The notes below the pieces were generated by a model that saw only the letters and a list, made by a program, of their open reading frames with translations, was not told the origin of the DNA and searched no databases. Below, piece after piece: positions 28,447-38,077 of a stretch of DNA of 64,000 nucleotides (position 1 is the stretch's first letter; every line of letters begins with the position of its first letter). The stretch is from the NCBI RefSeq assembly GCF_012844225.1, contig NZ_JABAGQ010000006.1:124001-188000 (forward strand). Reading direction: 5' to 3'. The position numbers and the translations under genes are program-made. Source of the DNA: Rhodococcus sp. 105337 (GTDB lineage Bacteria; Actinomycetota; Actinomycetes; Mycobacteriales; Mycobacteriaceae).

Positions 28447-28518
28447 TTCGCGGCCCGCGGCGTGCGTGCCGTCCGGATATCTTTCGCGGCCCGCGGCATG
28501 CGTGCCGTCCGGATATCT
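28447..28518. repeat. 36-bp tandem duplication in the leader of the membrane protein gene
   Basis: Two adjacent copies (28447-28482 and 28483-28518) differ at one base (cgtgcgtgcc versus catgcgtgcc). The array abuts the ribosome-binding site of the gene ending at 27458, so it lies in that gene's 5' leader or promoter. Confidence 0.92.
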
Positions 28519-28547
28519 ACGGTAGGAATCCCGGCACCGAGCGTCAC

Positions 28548-28571
28548 TAGACATCTGACGCGATGTGTCCA
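28548..28571. promoter_or_regulatory. Candidate TetR operator
   Basis: The imperfect dyad tagaca-N12-tgtcca lies between the divergent membrane protein and TetR genes, 26 bp before the TetR start. Spacing and position fit an autoregulatory operator; binding is inference. Confidence 0.4.
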
Positions 28572-28596
28572 GGGACCTCGGGCGGTACCGTGAGCC

Positions 28597-29208
28597 ATGG
28601 CCGACGAGAGTGCCGATGCGCAGCGGCGTGCAGGTGCACGCGACGCGCTGGCAGCCGCGCTCAAGGCCCGGCTACGGACCGAGCCGCTCGACAAGGTGAC
28701 CGTGACGGAGCTGACGCGCGACTGCGGACTGACGCGGCAGGCGTTCTACTACCACTTCCCCGACGTGCGGCACCTCGCTGTCTGGGTGTTCGAGAGAGAG
28801 GTCGCCGGCCGTGTCCGCACGTACGCGTCCGAGGAGGGATGGGCCGACGGTCTGGTCCGGTTGCTGCTGTACATGCGCGACAACCGCTCGTCGACGCTCG
28901 GGGTGCTCGACGGGCTGGGCAGATCCGGGCTCGAGCGCTTCCTGTTCGGGCAGATGCGGCCCGTCACCGAGGCCGTGATGGACCAGGACGGCGGCGGACC
29001 GGCACGCGTGCAGGACCGCGTACTGGTGGTCGACTTCTATACCTCGGCGGTGCTCGCCGTGGTGCTGCGGTGGGTCTCGGACGGCATGGTCGAGCACCCG
29101 TACCAGTTGGTCGGCGATCTCGAGATCATGCTGCACGGCGCGGTGCGGGAATCCGTCCGCCGGCTCGACGCTCGTGCCACGCCGCCGCGGCGAGCTCAGG
29201 GCCGGTGA
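28597..29208 (+). CDS. TetR/AcrR family transcriptional regulator
   Basis: A 203-residue regulator. The N-terminal helix-turn-helix is clear: DKVTVTELTRDCGLTRQAFYYHFPDVRHLAVWVF (residues ~29-62). The ligand-binding half is unremarkable and contains a YTSAVLAVVLRWVSDGM helix typical of TetR proteins with a C-terminal dimerisation domain. It is divergent from the multi-pass membrane protein gene, with a 36-bp repeat and a dyad between them, so it probably represses that gene and itself. Ligand unknown. ATG start. Confidence 0.9.
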   Translation: MADESADAQRRAGARDALAAALKARLRTEPLDKVTVTELTRDCGLTRQAFYYHFPDVRHLAVWVFEREVAGRVRTYASEEGWADGLVRLLLYMRDNRSSTLGVLDGLGRSGLERFLFGQMRPVTEAVMDQDGGGPARVQDRVLVVDFYTSAVLAVVLRWVSDGMVEHPYQLVGDLEIMLHGAVRESVRRLDARATPPRRAQGR

Positions 29209-29243
29209 CCGGCAGGGCCGGGTTTCCGGGACAGTCCCGACCG

Positions 29244-30131
29244 TCACCGGTTCAGTGCGCGCCGCACCGCCATCCCCACCGGGGCGGTGCCGGTGGCGTC
29301 GAGCCGGAAGGGCGCGACCGTCTCGATCGGCGGCTGGGCGATGATGCGCGGTGGCCGAGTTCCGCTCTCCTGCCCGCTGTTCGGCGGTTGAGCGCTGCGC
29401 ATCGGCTGGGCCGCATGCACCAGGAACGGGTGGCACACATAGACATCGCCCGCGGCACCGGTCGCCTCGACCGTCGGCCGGGAAGCCGCGTCGAGCATGC
29501 CGTCCTCGTCCATGGCGCGGCACAACTCCAGCACCGAACGCCCGTCGCGGTGGTCGACGAGGTAGCCGGGCACGTCGAGGTGCGAACCCACCTTGATCCT
29601 GGTGGGAGCGTCGTCCGGTCCTACGTCGGTGAGCAGGAACAGCACCAGCAGACCCCGGCCGCGTGAGCGGAGATCGACGTACGGCCAGGTCTGTCCCTCG
29701 ACGGCGAAACTACCGTCGACGTGCCATCCGGTATCTCCGGGATCGGCGGGATGCGGAAACCGGACGGGAAACGTGCCGAGGCCGCGGGGCCGAACCCAGC
29801 GACCGGATCCCAGCAGACGGTCGTAGGCGTCGAGTAGGACCGGCATCGTGGCGGCCTCGACGAACGGCGGATCCCATCGACCTCCGACCCGCACGACAGG
29901 TTCGGTCCACGTGCCCGGGTCCGATCGGTCTGCGTCGAGATCTTCCCAGAGGAGATCGCAGCACCGCTCCGTGATCGAGCGCGGAACGGCGCCTGCGATC
30001 CGCAGATATCCCTCGTCGATGAAACGCTCGGTGTCGACCATGCGCTCGGTGTCGACCATGCGCTCGGTGTCGATCACGCGCTCGGTGTCGATCACGCGCT
30101 CGGTGTCGGCCGCTTCCCGGTTCTCGCTCAC
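29244..30131 (-). CDS. Phytanoyl-CoA dioxygenase (PhyH) family protein
   Basis: A 295-residue probable Fe(II)/2-oxoglutarate oxygenase. The first metal ligands are in GWHVDGSFAVEG (HxD) and the distal histidine in CHPFLVHAAQPMR, whose Arg would bind 2-oxoglutarate. The N-terminus is unusual: residues ~9-37 are five near-identical six-residue units (ADTER, VIDTER twice, MVDTER twice) before the normal fold begins at FIDEGYLRIAGAVP. Each full unit begins with an in-frame ATG or GTG, so the true start may be any of 30131, 30095, 30077, 30059 or 30041. Substrate unknown. Confidence 0.82.
   Translation of the reverse strand: MSENREAADTERVIDTERVIDTERMVDTERMVDTERFIDEGYLRIAGAVPRSITERCCDLLWEDLDADRSDPGTWTEPVVRVGGRWDPPFVEAATMPVLLDAYDRLLGSGRWVRPRGLGTFPVRFPHPADPGDTGWHVDGSFAVEGQTWPYVDLRSRGRGLLVLFLLTDVGPDDAPTRIKVGSHLDVPGYLVDHRDGRSVLELCRAMDEDGMLDAASRPTVEATGAAGDVYVCHPFLVHAAQPMRSAQPPNSGQESGTRPPRIIAQPPIETVAPFRLDATGTAPVGMAVRRALNR
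30024..30113 (-). repeat. 18-bp tandem repeat (five units) at the N-terminus of the PhyH-like gene
   Basis: Five 18-bp units encode (A/V/M)(x)DTER. The two most distal from the gene's normal start read VIDTER (GTG ATC...), the two proximal MVDTER (ATG GTC...), and the outermost is degenerate. The period keeps the frame. Confidence 0.92.
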
Positions 30132-30202
30132 ACGAACAATGTCCGCCGTCCCGGGTGCCGGGCGCCACCGATTTTCTGCCGGACCGGCGGTCCCGGCTAC
30201 GG

Positions 30203-30859
30203 CTACTGCTCGACGACCAGTGCCAACGCGAAACCGTCCCAGCCCTTGACCCCGACGGTCTGCAACGCCGTGGCGTCGAGACGAGGTTCGGCCGCCAGCA
30301 CGGCGAGCAGTTCCCGCGACGCGCGGACCTTCGAGTCGTCGTCCTCCGGATCGCTGATCGCGCCGGCGCGGACCACGTTGTCGACCACGATCACCGTGCC
30401 CGGACGTGACAACCGCAACGCCTCGCGCACGTAGTTGCTGTTGTTCTCCTTGTCGGCGTCGATGAACACCAGGTCGAACGGTCCTTCGAGGTGCGGGAGC
30501 GTGTCGAGCGCCGGGCCGACGCGAATGTCGACGCGCGCTCCGACGCCGGCCTGGTCGAGGTTGGCACGCGCCACCTCGGCGTGCCGGGGTTCGTACTCGA
30601 GGGTCGTCACGTGTCCCGACTCGCCGACCGCGCGTGCCAGCCAGATCGCCGAGTACCCGCCGAGCGTGCCGATCTCCAGCACCCGGCGGGCACCTCGGAT
30701 CCGGGCCAGCAGGTACAGGAACTTGCCCTGAACCGGCGCGACGTCGATGGGCCTCAGTCCCGCCTCCGCGTTCGCCTCGAGGGCGGCGTCGAGGGCGGGA
30801 TCGTCGCCGATGAGGAAATCGGCGAGATAGGTGTCGGTCGCGCTCCAGTTCTCGGACAT
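30203..30859 (-). CDS. Class I SAM-dependent O-methyltransferase (COMT-like)
   Basis: A 218-residue methyltransferase of the catechol/caffeoyl-CoA O-methyltransferase family. It has SAM-binding VLEIGTLGGYSAIWLAR (motif I), the acidic TLEYEPRHAEVA, the metal-binding VFIDADKENNSNYV and the VVDNVVRAG motif. The ATG at 30859 (MSENWSATD) is preferred to the upstream MGQNGP start. It lies 35 nt downstream of proS on the same strand and may be cotranscribed with it. Natural substrate unknown. Confidence 0.9.
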   Translation of the reverse strand: MSENWSATDTYLADFLIGDDPALDAALEANAEAGLRPIDVAPVQGKFLYLLARIRGARRVLEIGTLGGYSAIWLARAVGESGHVTTLEYEPRHAEVARANLDQAGVGARVDIRVGPALDTLPHLEGPFDLVFIDADKENNSNYVREALRLSRPGTVIVVDNVVRAGAISDPEDDDSKVRASRELLAVLAAEPRLDATALQTVGVKGWDGFALALVVEQ

Positions 30860-30894
30860 GGGCCCATTCTGGCCCACCGGCTCCGGGTATGCGA

Positions 30895-32628
30895 TCAGCG
30901 CCCGAGGATCTCCCGCACCGCCTCGCCCACCGGCACCTCGCTCGACTCTCCGGTGAGGCGGTTGCGCACTTCGACGTTGCCGTCGGCGAATCCGCGTCCC
31001 ACCACGACGACCAGGGGCATCCCGAGCAGTTCCGAATCCTTGAACTTCACACCGGGCGACGCCTTGCGATCGTCGAACAGCACGTCCAGGCCGGCGTTCG
31101 AAAGTTCCTCGACGAGGTTTTCCGCCCCGGCGCGAGCCTGCTCGTCCTTGTTGGCGATGACGACGTGCACGTCGAACGGCGCGACCTCGGACGGCCAGCG
31201 CAGGCCCTTCTCGTCGTGCTGCTGCTCGGCGATCACCGCGACCAGGCGGGACACGCCGACGCCGTACGAGCCCATCGTGGGGCGCACCGGCTTGCCGTTC
31301 TCGTTGAGCACATCGACGGCGAACGCGTCGGTGTACTTGCGGCCGAGCTGGAAGACGTGGCCGATCTCGATGCCACGGGCGGACACCAAGGGGCCGGCAC
31401 CGTCCGGCGACGGGTCACCGTCGCGGACCTCTGCGGCCTCGACCGTGCCGTCGGCGACGAAGTCACGACCGGCGACGAGCCCGAAGACGTGCTTGCCGTT
31501 CTCGTCCGCGCCGGTGATCCATGCCGTTCCGTCGACCACGCGCGGGTCGACGAGGTAACGGACGCCGTTGGCGAGCAGCGCCTTCGGGCCGATGTAGCCC
31601 TTGACGAGGAACGGGTTGGCGGCGAAATCGGACTCGTCGAGCAGCGCGACCTCCGCCGGCTCGAACGACGCCTCGAGACGCTTGTCGTCGACCTCGCGGT
31701 CTCCCGGGATGCCGATTCCGACCAGTTCCCACTCTCCGCCGGGCTGCCGCACCTTGACGAGGATGTTCTTCAGGGTTTCGGAGGCGTCGACGTCACGGCC
31801 GAGGATCTCGGTGGCCACCTCGACGAGCGAACCGATCGTCGGGGTGTCCGGCGTGTCGTGGACGACCGCGTCCGGCAGTCCGTCGAACGGAATCGGTGCG
31901 GGGGCGAGCGTCTTGACGGCCTCGACGTTGGCGGCGTAACCGGACTCGACGCACCGGACGTAGGTGTCCTCCCCGACCTCGCTCTCGGCCAGGAACTCCT
32001 CCGAAGCGCTGCCGCCCATGGCGCCCGACGTCGCGGACACGATCACGTACTTCACGCCCAGGCGGGCGAAGATCCGCTCGTAGGCGTCGCGGTGTGCCTG
32101 GTACGACTGCGCGAGGCCCTCGTCCGTGAGATCGAAGCTGTACGAGTCCTTCATCACGAACTCGCGGCCGCGCAGGATGCCGGCGCGGGGGCGCTCCTCG
32201 TCGCGGTACTTGGTCTGCACCTGGTAGAGGGTGACCGGGAAATCCTTGTAGGAGTTGTACTCACCCTTGACGGTGAGCGCGAACAGCTCCTCGTGCGTGG
32301 GCCCGAGCAGGTAGTCGTTGCCCTTGCGGTCCTGGAGACGGAACAGTCCGGCGCCGTACTCGGTCCAGCGGTTCGACGTCTCGTAGGGCTCGCGCGGCAG
32401 CAACGCGGGCAGGGAGATCTCCTGCGCTCCGATGCTGTTCATCTCCTCGCGGACCACCCGCTCGACCTGACGCAGCACCTTGAGCCCCAGTGGCAGCCAC
32501 GAGTAGATGCCCGGCGCGATGCGCCGCACGTACCCGGCCCGGACGAGCAGTTTGTGGCTGGCGACCTCGGCATCGGCCGGGTCGTCGCGGAGAGTGCGGA
32601 GGAACAGGTGCGACATGCGAGTGATCAC
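30895..32628 (-). CDS. proS: Prolyl-tRNA synthetase
   Basis: A 577-residue class II aminoacyl-tRNA synthetase of the bacterial type with an inserted editing domain. Class II motifs are visible: [31 protein letters not shown] (motif 1 region), [14 protein letters not shown] and [27 protein letters not shown] (motif 2), and [16 protein letters not shown] (motif 3). The C-terminal anticodon-binding domain follows. The start is the GTG at 32628 (ITRMSHLF...), with ATG 32616 as an alternative. M. tuberculosis counterpart: Rv2845c. Only 53 bp separate it from the divergent yaaA. Confidence 0.97.
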   Translation of the reverse strand: MITRMSHLFLRTLRDDPADAEVASHKLLVRAGYVRRIAPGIYSWLPLGLKVLRQVERVVREEMNSIGAQEISLPALLPREPYETSNRWTEYGAGLFRLQDRKGNDYLLGPTHEELFALTVKGEYNSYKDFPVTLYQVQTKYRDEERPRAGILRGREFVMKDSYSFDLTDEGLAQSYQAHRDAYERIFARLGVKYVIVSATSGAMGGSASEEFLAESEVGEDTYVRCVESGYAANVEAVKTLAPAPIPFDGLPDAVVHDTPDTPTIGSLVEVATEILGRDVDASETLKNILVKVRQPGGEWELVGIGIPGDREVDDKRLEASFEPAEVALLDESDFAANPFLVKGYIGPKALLANGVRYLVDPRVVDGTAWITGADENGKHVFGLVAGRDFVADGTVEAAEVRDGDPSPDGAGPLVSARGIEIGHVFQLGRKYTDAFAVDVLNENGKPVRPTMGSYGVGVSRLVAVIAEQQHDEKGLRWPSEVAPFDVHVVIANKDEQARAGAENLVEELSNAGLDVLFDDRKASPGVKFKDSELLGMPLVVVVGRGFADGNVEVRNRLTGESSEVPVGEAVREILGR

Positions 32629-32681
32629 GGTCGATGAGCCTACCGCTCGCCGGAATCGGGCCCTCGGTACGGTGGGCTGTT

Positions 32682-33425
32682 GTGCTGGTGCTTCTCCCCC
32701 CTTCCGAAACCAAATCCACCGGCGGCTACGGCGGGCCGCTGGATCTCGGCGACCTCTCGATGCCGCAGCTGACCGAGACCCGCGAGCTGCTCGTCCGGGC
32801 TCTGGTCGAGCTCGCCGCCGATTACGACGCGTCGAGCCGGGCGCTCGGCCTGGGCGCGAACGGAGCAGACGAGATCGAACGCAACGCCAAGTTGTGGGTC
32901 TCCCCCACCCGTCCCGCACTCGAGCGGTACACCGGGGTGCTGTTCGACGCCCTCGACGCCGCACGCTTCACGAAGGTGCAGCGCGAGAAGGCGTACCGGC
33001 GACTGGCTGTCGGCTCGGCGCTGTTCGGTGCCGTGCGTGCGAGCGACCCCATTCCGGCCTACCGCCTCTCGGGTGGCTCGAAGCTTCCCGGGTTCGGCAC
33101 CCTCGCGGCGTTGTGGCGGCCCGAGTTGACCGACGCGCTCGTCGCCGACGCGGCAGGTGACCTCGTCGTCGATCTCCGTTCGGGTGCCTATCAGCAACTC
33201 GGTCCGGTTCCCGGCGCGATCACCGCGACGGTGCTGACGGAAAAGCCCGACGGCACCCGCTCGGTCGTGAGCCATTTCAACAAGCACCACAAGGGGCTCC
33301 TCGCCCGCGCGCTGGTGCAAACCCGGGCCGAGCCGGCCGATGTGCGAGGTCTCGCGCGCGTGGCGTCGAAGGCCGGACTGCGGGTGGAGATCGCCTCCCC
33401 GACGGAACTGATCGTCCTCACCTGA
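32682..33425 (+). CDS. yaaA: Peroxide stress protein YaaA (DUF328/UPF0246)
   Basis: A 247-residue member of the YaaA family, which in E. coli lowers free iron under peroxide stress. It opens with the signature [14 protein letters not shown] and ends with the conserved [14 protein letters not shown] block. The GTG at 32682 is preferred because the family begins two residues before LPPSE; the frame remains open upstream. It is divergent from proS, and a strong hairpin overlaps its stop codon. Confidence 0.9.
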   Translation: MLVLLPPSETKSTGGYGGPLDLGDLSMPQLTETRELLVRALVELAADYDASSRALGLGANGADEIERNAKLWVSPTRPALERYTGVLFDALDAARFTKVQREKAYRRLAVGSALFGAVRASDPIPAYRLSGGSKLPGFGTLAALWRPELTDALVADAAGDLVVDLRSGAYQQLGPVPGAITATVLTEKPDGTRSVVSHFNKHHKGLLARALVQTRAEPADVRGLARVASKAGLRVEIASPTELIVLT

Positions 33426-33453
33426 CTCCCGGCGCGACGGGCCGGGAGTCAGG
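33421..33453. terminator. Terminator overlapping the yaaA stop codon
   Basis: Perfect 13-bp arms cctgactcccggc (33421-33433) and gccgggagtcagg (33441-33453) with a 7-nt loop. It includes the yaaA TGA and ends 10 nt before the stop of the convergent MFS gene, so it may serve both directions. Confidence 0.85.
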
Positions 33454-33462
33454 GGTGACACC

Positions 33463-34959
33463 TCATCCGGACTGAGCGGACTTCTCGGCTTCCTGAGCCT
33501 GCGCGACCTCTTCGGAGGTGAACCGGATGAAGAACGCCGCGATGCCGGCGATCACCGCGCACGCGGCGCATCCGACGAGTGCGAACATGTATCCCTCACC
33601 CTGCGCGGTGAGTTGCGCGGCGGTCATGTCCGCGACCGCGCCGGACGTGCCTCCGAGCGACATCGTCTTCGAGGTGGCCAGCGCGCCGATGACGGCGAGG
33701 CCGAGCGGTCCGCCGAGCGTCTGCGCGACCTGCGCGATGGCGGACAGCGGCCCGATCTCGTGCGCGCCGACGCCCGCGATGGCGCACAGCGGAAGCGGGA
33801 CCACGGCCAGACCCACCCCGAACCCGACGACCAGCACCAGCACGAACAGCGTCGGGAAGTACCGCACCGTCTCGTCCATCGTCGACCCGTAGAGCAGGCT
33901 CAGGGTCATGATGACGGCACCGGTGACCACGAGCCATCGGGGCTGCACCCGTGCCGCGAGCTTGGACGAGGCTGCGGCCGCTCCCCCGAGACCGAATGCG
34001 AACGGCACGAACGCGAGGCCCGCCTGCAGCGGCGTGTAACCGAGAACGTCCTGCACGAACAACGCGACGAACGCCGCGAGGCTGAACATCACCGCGCCGG
34101 CGAAGAAGATCGCCACGAAGGTCGCCACGCGGTTCTTGTTGCGGAACAGCACGAAGGGCAGGAGTGGGTTCTCGGCACGGCGCTCGACCAGCAGGAAGAT
34201 CCCCAGCAGGATGACGCCGGCGGCGAGCGCACCGATCACGGCGGCGCTGCCCCAGCCGAGTTCGGGACCTTCGGTGAGGCCGAACACGATGCCGGTGCAA
34301 CCGAGCGTCGCAAGGATGGCACCCGGAACGTCCAGTGCCAGACGTTCGGACGACGTTTCGCGCAATGCACTGAGGGCCAATACGACGATCACGACACCGA
34401 TCGGGACGTTGATGAGGAAGATCCATCGCCACGACACCTGCGTCAGCGCCCCACCCAGGATGAGGCCTGCGATCGATCCGACGCCGGTCATCGCCGCGAA
34501 GACCGCGATGGCCCGGTTACGGGCGGGACCGGCGGCGAACGTGGTCGCGACGAGCGCGAGCGCCGTCGGTGACGCGATCGCGGCGCCGACTCCCTGGAGC
34601 GCACGCGCACCGATGAGCATCGCCTCGTTGGTGGCCAGACCGCACAGCAGCGACGCGAACGTGAACAGGCCGACGCCGGCGATGAACATCCGTTTGCGCC
34701 CGAAGCTGTCTCCGAGGCGGCCGCCGAGCAGCATCAGCCCACCGAATGCGAGCGCGTACGCGGTGAGGACCCAATTCCGGCCGGCGTCGGACAACCCGAG
34801 TTCCGCCTGCAGTGGAGCGAGAGCAAGGTTGGCAACGGTGCCGTCGAGCACCACCATGAGCTGCAATCCGCTGAGGACCAGGGTGGCCAGAGCGAGTGCG
34901 CGAGCGGTCATGGGGTGCGCGGCGCCGGAGGCGTGTGCGGTATCCGAGGTGTGTGCCAC
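33463..34959 (-). CDS. MFS drug exporter, EmrB/QacA type (EfpA-like)
   Basis: A 498-residue transporter with about fourteen hydrophobic segments (DHA2 family). Motifs: LDGTVANLALAPLQ in the first helix (motif D1-like), GGRLGDSFGRKR (motif A), ARALQGVGAAIASPTALALV (motif B/C region). It lies between cysG and proS, exactly where M. tuberculosis has efpA (Rv2846c), so it is probably the EfpA equivalent, though shorter. The GTG at 34959 is preferred; the frame extends into cysG. It follows cysG by 11 nt and is likely cotranscribed. Confidence 0.88.
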   Translation of the reverse strand: MAHTSDTAHASGAAHPMTARALALATLVLSGLQLMVVLDGTVANLALAPLQAELGLSDAGRNWVLTAYALAFGGLMLLGGRLGDSFGRKRMFIAGVGLFTFASLLCGLATNEAMLIGARALQGVGAAIASPTALALVATTFAAGPARNRAIAVFAAMTGVGSIAGLILGGALTQVSWRWIFLINVPIGVVIVVLALSALRETSSERLALDVPGAILATLGCTGIVFGLTEGPELGWGSAAVIGALAAGVILLGIFLLVERRAENPLLPFVLFRNKNRVATFVAIFFAGAVMFSLAAFVALFVQDVLGYTPLQAGLAFVPFAFGLGGAAAASSKLAARVQPRWLVVTGAVIMTLSLLYGSTMDETVRYFPTLFVLVLVVGFGVGLAVVPLPLCAIAGVGAHEIGPLSAIAQVAQTLGGPLGLAVIGALATSKTMSLGGTSGAVADMTAAQLTAQGEGYMFALVGCAACAVIAGIAAFFIRFTSEEVAQAQEAEKSAQSG

Positions 34960-34970
34960 GGGGTCCAACG

Positions 34971-36209
34971 TTACCGACCTTCCGGACCGAACCCGGCGAC
35001 CGGACCGATGACGATGATGGCGGGTGGACGGGTCCCCTCTTCGCGGACCCGGGCGGCGACGTTGCCGAGATCGGTCCGGAGCACCCGCTGGGTGGCCAGG
35101 GTTCCTTCCTGAACCACCACCACCGGGGTGTCGACGGGCCGGCCCCCGGCCGTCAGGGCGTCGGCGAACTTCTCGATGCGTTCGACGGCCATGAGCAGCA
35201 CGAGCGTCCCCCGGAGTTTCGCGAGGGCACTCCAGTCGGTGAGCGAATCGGGATGGTCGGGCGCGACGTGCCCGCTCACCACGACGAACTCGTGTGTCAC
35301 CCCGCGATGGGTCACCGGAACGCCCGCGGCGGCCGGCACCGAGATCGCGCTGGTGATGCCCGGGACGACCGTCACCGGTATTCCGGCGGCGGTGCACGCC
35401 TCGAGCTCTTCGTATCCCCGTCCGAAGACGTAGGGGTCGCCACCTTTGAGCCGGACCACGAACTTTCCGGCCTTCGCCCGATCGATCAGGGTGTCGTTGA
35501 TGACCTGCTGCGCCATCGCGCGGCCGTACGGCAGCTTGGCCGCGTCGATCACCTCGACGTGCGGATCCAGTTCGGCGAGGAGTTCCTGGGGGGCGAGATG
35601 ATCCGCCACCACCACATCGGCACGGGCCAGCAACCGGCGGCCCCGGACGGTGATGAGGTCCGGATCACCGGGTCCACCGCCGACCAGCGCCACGCCGGTC
35701 GGCTTCTGCGCCGCGTCGTCGGCGACCTCGGACAGCGCCGCGCCCGCGAGGGCGTCCCGGATGGAGGTGCGCACTGCCGCGGACCTGCGATGGTCGCCGC
35801 CGGCGAGGACTCCGACGGAAAGCCCGTCGTAGCGAGCGGTCGCGGGTGTGACGGCACTACCTTCGCGTGCGCTGTCGGCGCGCACGCAGAAGATCCGGCG
35901 GCGTTCCGCCTCGGCGACGATGGCGGCGTTGGTCTCGGGCTCGTCGGTGCAGGCCATCGCGTACCAGGCGTCTTCGAGGTCGCCGTCGCGGTAGTCGCGG
36001 ACGTCGAGCGAGAGGCGGCCCTTCGTGGCCATGCTCTCCACCGCGGGTGTGGCGGCCCGTGCCACGACGTGGACATCGGCGCCCGAGGCCACCAGCAGGC
36101 CCAGACGACGTTGCGCAACGCTGCCGCCGCCCACGACCACCACACGTCGTCCCCGAAGGTCGAGCCCCACCAGGTAATTGGTCTCGTCGTCGGCTACCGG
36201 CACCGGCAT
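34971..36209 (-). CDS. cysG: Siroheme synthase: precorrin-2 dehydrogenase / uroporphyrinogen-III C-methyltransferase
   Basis: A 412-residue two-domain enzyme making siroheme precursors, and so supporting sulfite and nitrite reduction. The N-terminal NAD-binding domain has VVVVGGGSVAQRRLGLLV. The C-terminal SUMT domain has VALVGGGPGDPDLITVRG, VVADHLAPQELL, VVRLKGGDPYVFGRGYEELEAC and VPGITSAISVPAAAGVPVTHRG. The linking segment is shorter than in E. coli CysG (457 residues). Counterpart of Rv2847c. ATG start at 36209. Confidence 0.94.
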   Translation of the reverse strand: MPVPVADDETNYLVGLDLRGRRVVVVGGGSVAQRRLGLLVASGADVHVVARAATPAVESMATKGRLSLDVRDYRDGDLEDAWYAMACTDEPETNAAIVAEAERRRIFCVRADSAREGSAVTPATARYDGLSVGVLAGGDHRRSAAVRTSIRDALAGAALSEVADDAAQKPTGVALVGGGPGDPDLITVRGRRLLARADVVVADHLAPQELLAELDPHVEVIDAAKLPYGRAMAQQVINDTLIDRAKAGKFVVRLKGGDPYVFGRGYEELEACTAAGIPVTVVPGITSAISVPAAAGVPVTHRGVTHEFVVVSGHVAPDHPDSLTDWSALAKLRGTLVLLMAVERIEKFADALTAGGRPVDTPVVVVQEGTLATQRVLRTDLGNVAARVREEGTRPPAIIVIGPVAGFGPEGR

Positions 36210-36292
36210 TCCCCATCTCTCGTGTCGAAGCGAACCGTCGAGAGATCAACCCCGGGAGCGCTCCTCGTCTCGCCCGCCCGTCGCGGACGAGT

Positions 36293-36317
36293 GCGGCCCG
36301 GCTCGGAGCCGGGCCGC
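36293..36317 (-). terminator. Terminator after mqo
   Basis: Perfect 10-bp arms gcggcccggc / gccgggccgc with a 5-nt loop, 18 nt after the mqo stop and in the 125-bp gap before cysG. Confidence 0.85.
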
Positions 36318-36334
36318 CATATCCGTGCCGCGGA

Positions 36335-37864
36335 TCAGACCGCGGCGGCTTCCATGGGTGCGACCTGACCGCGACCCGGAACGACGTCGAGCTGAAGCGT
36401 CTTGGTGGTGTGGTCCCACACCTGACGGAACAGATCCTGGTTCTCGGTGAGCTTGACCCCGAGGGAGGGGACCATCTCCCGGAGCTTGGGCTGCCATGCG
36501 GCCCACTGCTGCGGGAAGCAGCGTTCGAGGACGTCGAGCATCGCGGGGACCGCGGTGGACGCACCCGGCGACGCTCCGAGCAGACCCGCGATCGAACCGT
36601 CCGCAGCGCTGACCACGGCGGTACCGAACTCGAGCACGCCGCCCGCGCCCTTACGGCGGATCACCTGCACGCGCTGGCCGGCGACGATCAGCTCCCAGTC
36701 TTCGAGTCGTGCCTCGGGCGCGAACTCCGCGAGGGTGCCGATGCGATCGGCGGGCGACTGGGTGAGCTCACCGACGAGGTACTTGACCAGGCCGAGTTCG
36801 GTCACGCCCACTCCGAGCATCGACATCAGGTTGTTCGGCTTGACCGACTTGGGCAGGTCCATGATGCCGCCCTGCTTGAGGAACTTGGGCGACCATCCGG
36901 CGTACGGCCCGAACAGCAGACCCTGCTTCCCGCCGATCACGCGGGTGTCGAGGTGAGGCACCGACATCGGGGGCGCGCCCACCGCGGCCTTGCCGTACAC
37001 CTTGGCGCTGTGACGAGCGATCACCTCGGGGTTGGTGCAGCGCAGGAAGGCACCCGACACGGGGAATCCGCCGAAGCCCTTGGCCTCGCTGATGCCGGAC
37101 TTCTGCAGGAGGTGGAGGGCACCGCCACCCGCGCCGACGAAGACGAACTTGGCGTGGACCTTGCGGGACTCGCCCGTGCGGCGGTTGCGCACCTTGACGA
37201 TCCAGCTGCCGTCGGACTGCTTGCTGATGTTGGTGACCTCATGGCCGAAGAAGACCGTGCCACCCGAGGCCGCCACATTGTTGATGAGCTGCTTGGTGAG
37301 GGCACCGAAGTCGACGTCGGTTCCCGTCTCGGTCCAGTTCAGCGCGACGGGGTCGGAGAAGTCCCGGCCGGCGGCCATGAGCGGCAGCCGCTCGGCGAAG
37401 AACTCGGGGCTCTCGGAGTACTCCATGCCCGCGAACAGCGGATGGCCCGCGAGGGCGTCGTACCGGGCACGCAGGTACTTCACGTCGTCCGCGCCGTGCA
37501 CGAAGCTCACGTGCGGGATCGGGTTGATGAAATCCTTGGGGTCGCTCAGGATGCCGTTGTCGACCGCGTACGACCAGAACTGGCGCGAAACCTGGAACTG
37601 CTCGTTGACGTTGACCGCTTTGGCGATCTCCACCGAGCCGTCGGGCTTGCCCGGCGTGTAATTCAACTCACACAGCGCCGAGTGGCCGGTACCCGCGTTG
37701 TTCCACGGGTCGCTGCTCTCCGCCGCCGCGGCGTCGAGCCGCTCGAAGGCGGTGATCGACCAGTCGGGCTGGAGCTGACGCATCAGCGCGCCGAGGGTCG
37801 CGCTCATGATGCCGGCGCCCACGAGCACTACATCGGTTTTCGCCTCTACCACGTTCTCTGACAC
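36335..37864 (-). CDS. mqo: Malate:quinone oxidoreductase
   Basis: A 509-residue peripheral membrane flavoenzyme oxidising malate to oxaloacetate and feeding electrons to menaquinone. The N-terminal FAD-binding motif is [17 protein letters not shown]; other family blocks are [16 protein letters not shown] and [19 protein letters not shown]. The GTG at 37864 ([15 protein letters not shown]) is preferred, preceded by AAGGAAG; the upstream extension is Arg-rich and unlike the family. It has its own terminator and lies alone between divergent and tandem neighbours (Rv2852c position). Confidence 0.96.
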   Translation of the reverse strand: MSENVVEAKTDVVLVGAGIMSATLGALMRQLQPDWSITAFERLDAAAAESSDPWNNAGTGHSALCELNYTPGKPDGSVEIAKAVNVNEQFQVSRQFWSYAVDNGILSDPKDFINPIPHVSFVHGADDVKYLRARYDALAGHPLFAGMEYSESPEFFAERLPLMAAGRDFSDPVALNWTETGTDVDFGALTKQLINNVAASGGTVFFGHEVTNISKQSDGSWIVKVRNRRTGESRKVHAKFVFVGAGGGALHLLQKSGISEAKGFGGFPVSGAFLRCTNPEVIARHSAKVYGKAAVGAPPMSVPHLDTRVIGGKQGLLFGPYAGWSPKFLKQGGIMDLPKSVKPNNLMSMLGVGVTELGLVKYLVGELTQSPADRIGTLAEFAPEARLEDWELIVAGQRVQVIRRKGAGGVLEFGTAVVSAADGSIAGLLGASPGASTAVPAMLDVLERCFPQQWAAWQPKLREMVPSLGVKLTENQDLFRQVWDHTTKTLQLDVVPGRGQVAPMEAAAV

Positions 37865-38077
37865 GGGGAAATCGACTTCCTTGTCTGTTCGCACGCGCCG
37901 TCGCGCCTTCGCGCACCGCTTACGTGAGTGTCCCGAACGCGCCCGCACACAATCCCCGATTTCAGGATTCGTCCGCAGCCGCGCGACTGCGACGCACAGG
38001 TTACCCGGGCGTATACCGGCTCTTCATTTTCACCTCATTGTCTACCCGCAGCACCCCCCGCCGAACCCTCCTAGAGT
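37865..38077. other. Divergent intergenic region mqo / hydrolase
   Basis: 213 bp without a credible gene. It must hold the mqo promoter and possibly that of the hydrolase-mtr pair. I see only a TATAC-containing segment around 38010-38020 and no firm promoter assignment. Confidence 0.5.

Noticed and set aside
28092-28694. Minus-strand 200-codon frame reading through the 36-bp duplication
   Set aside because: It would encode repeated IRTARxPRAAKD units, but overlaps two supported genes on both strands and has no start with a ribosome site.
30889-32637. Plus-strand 582-codon frame opposite proS
   Set aside because: Shadow of the proS coding strand, no motif or ribosome site.
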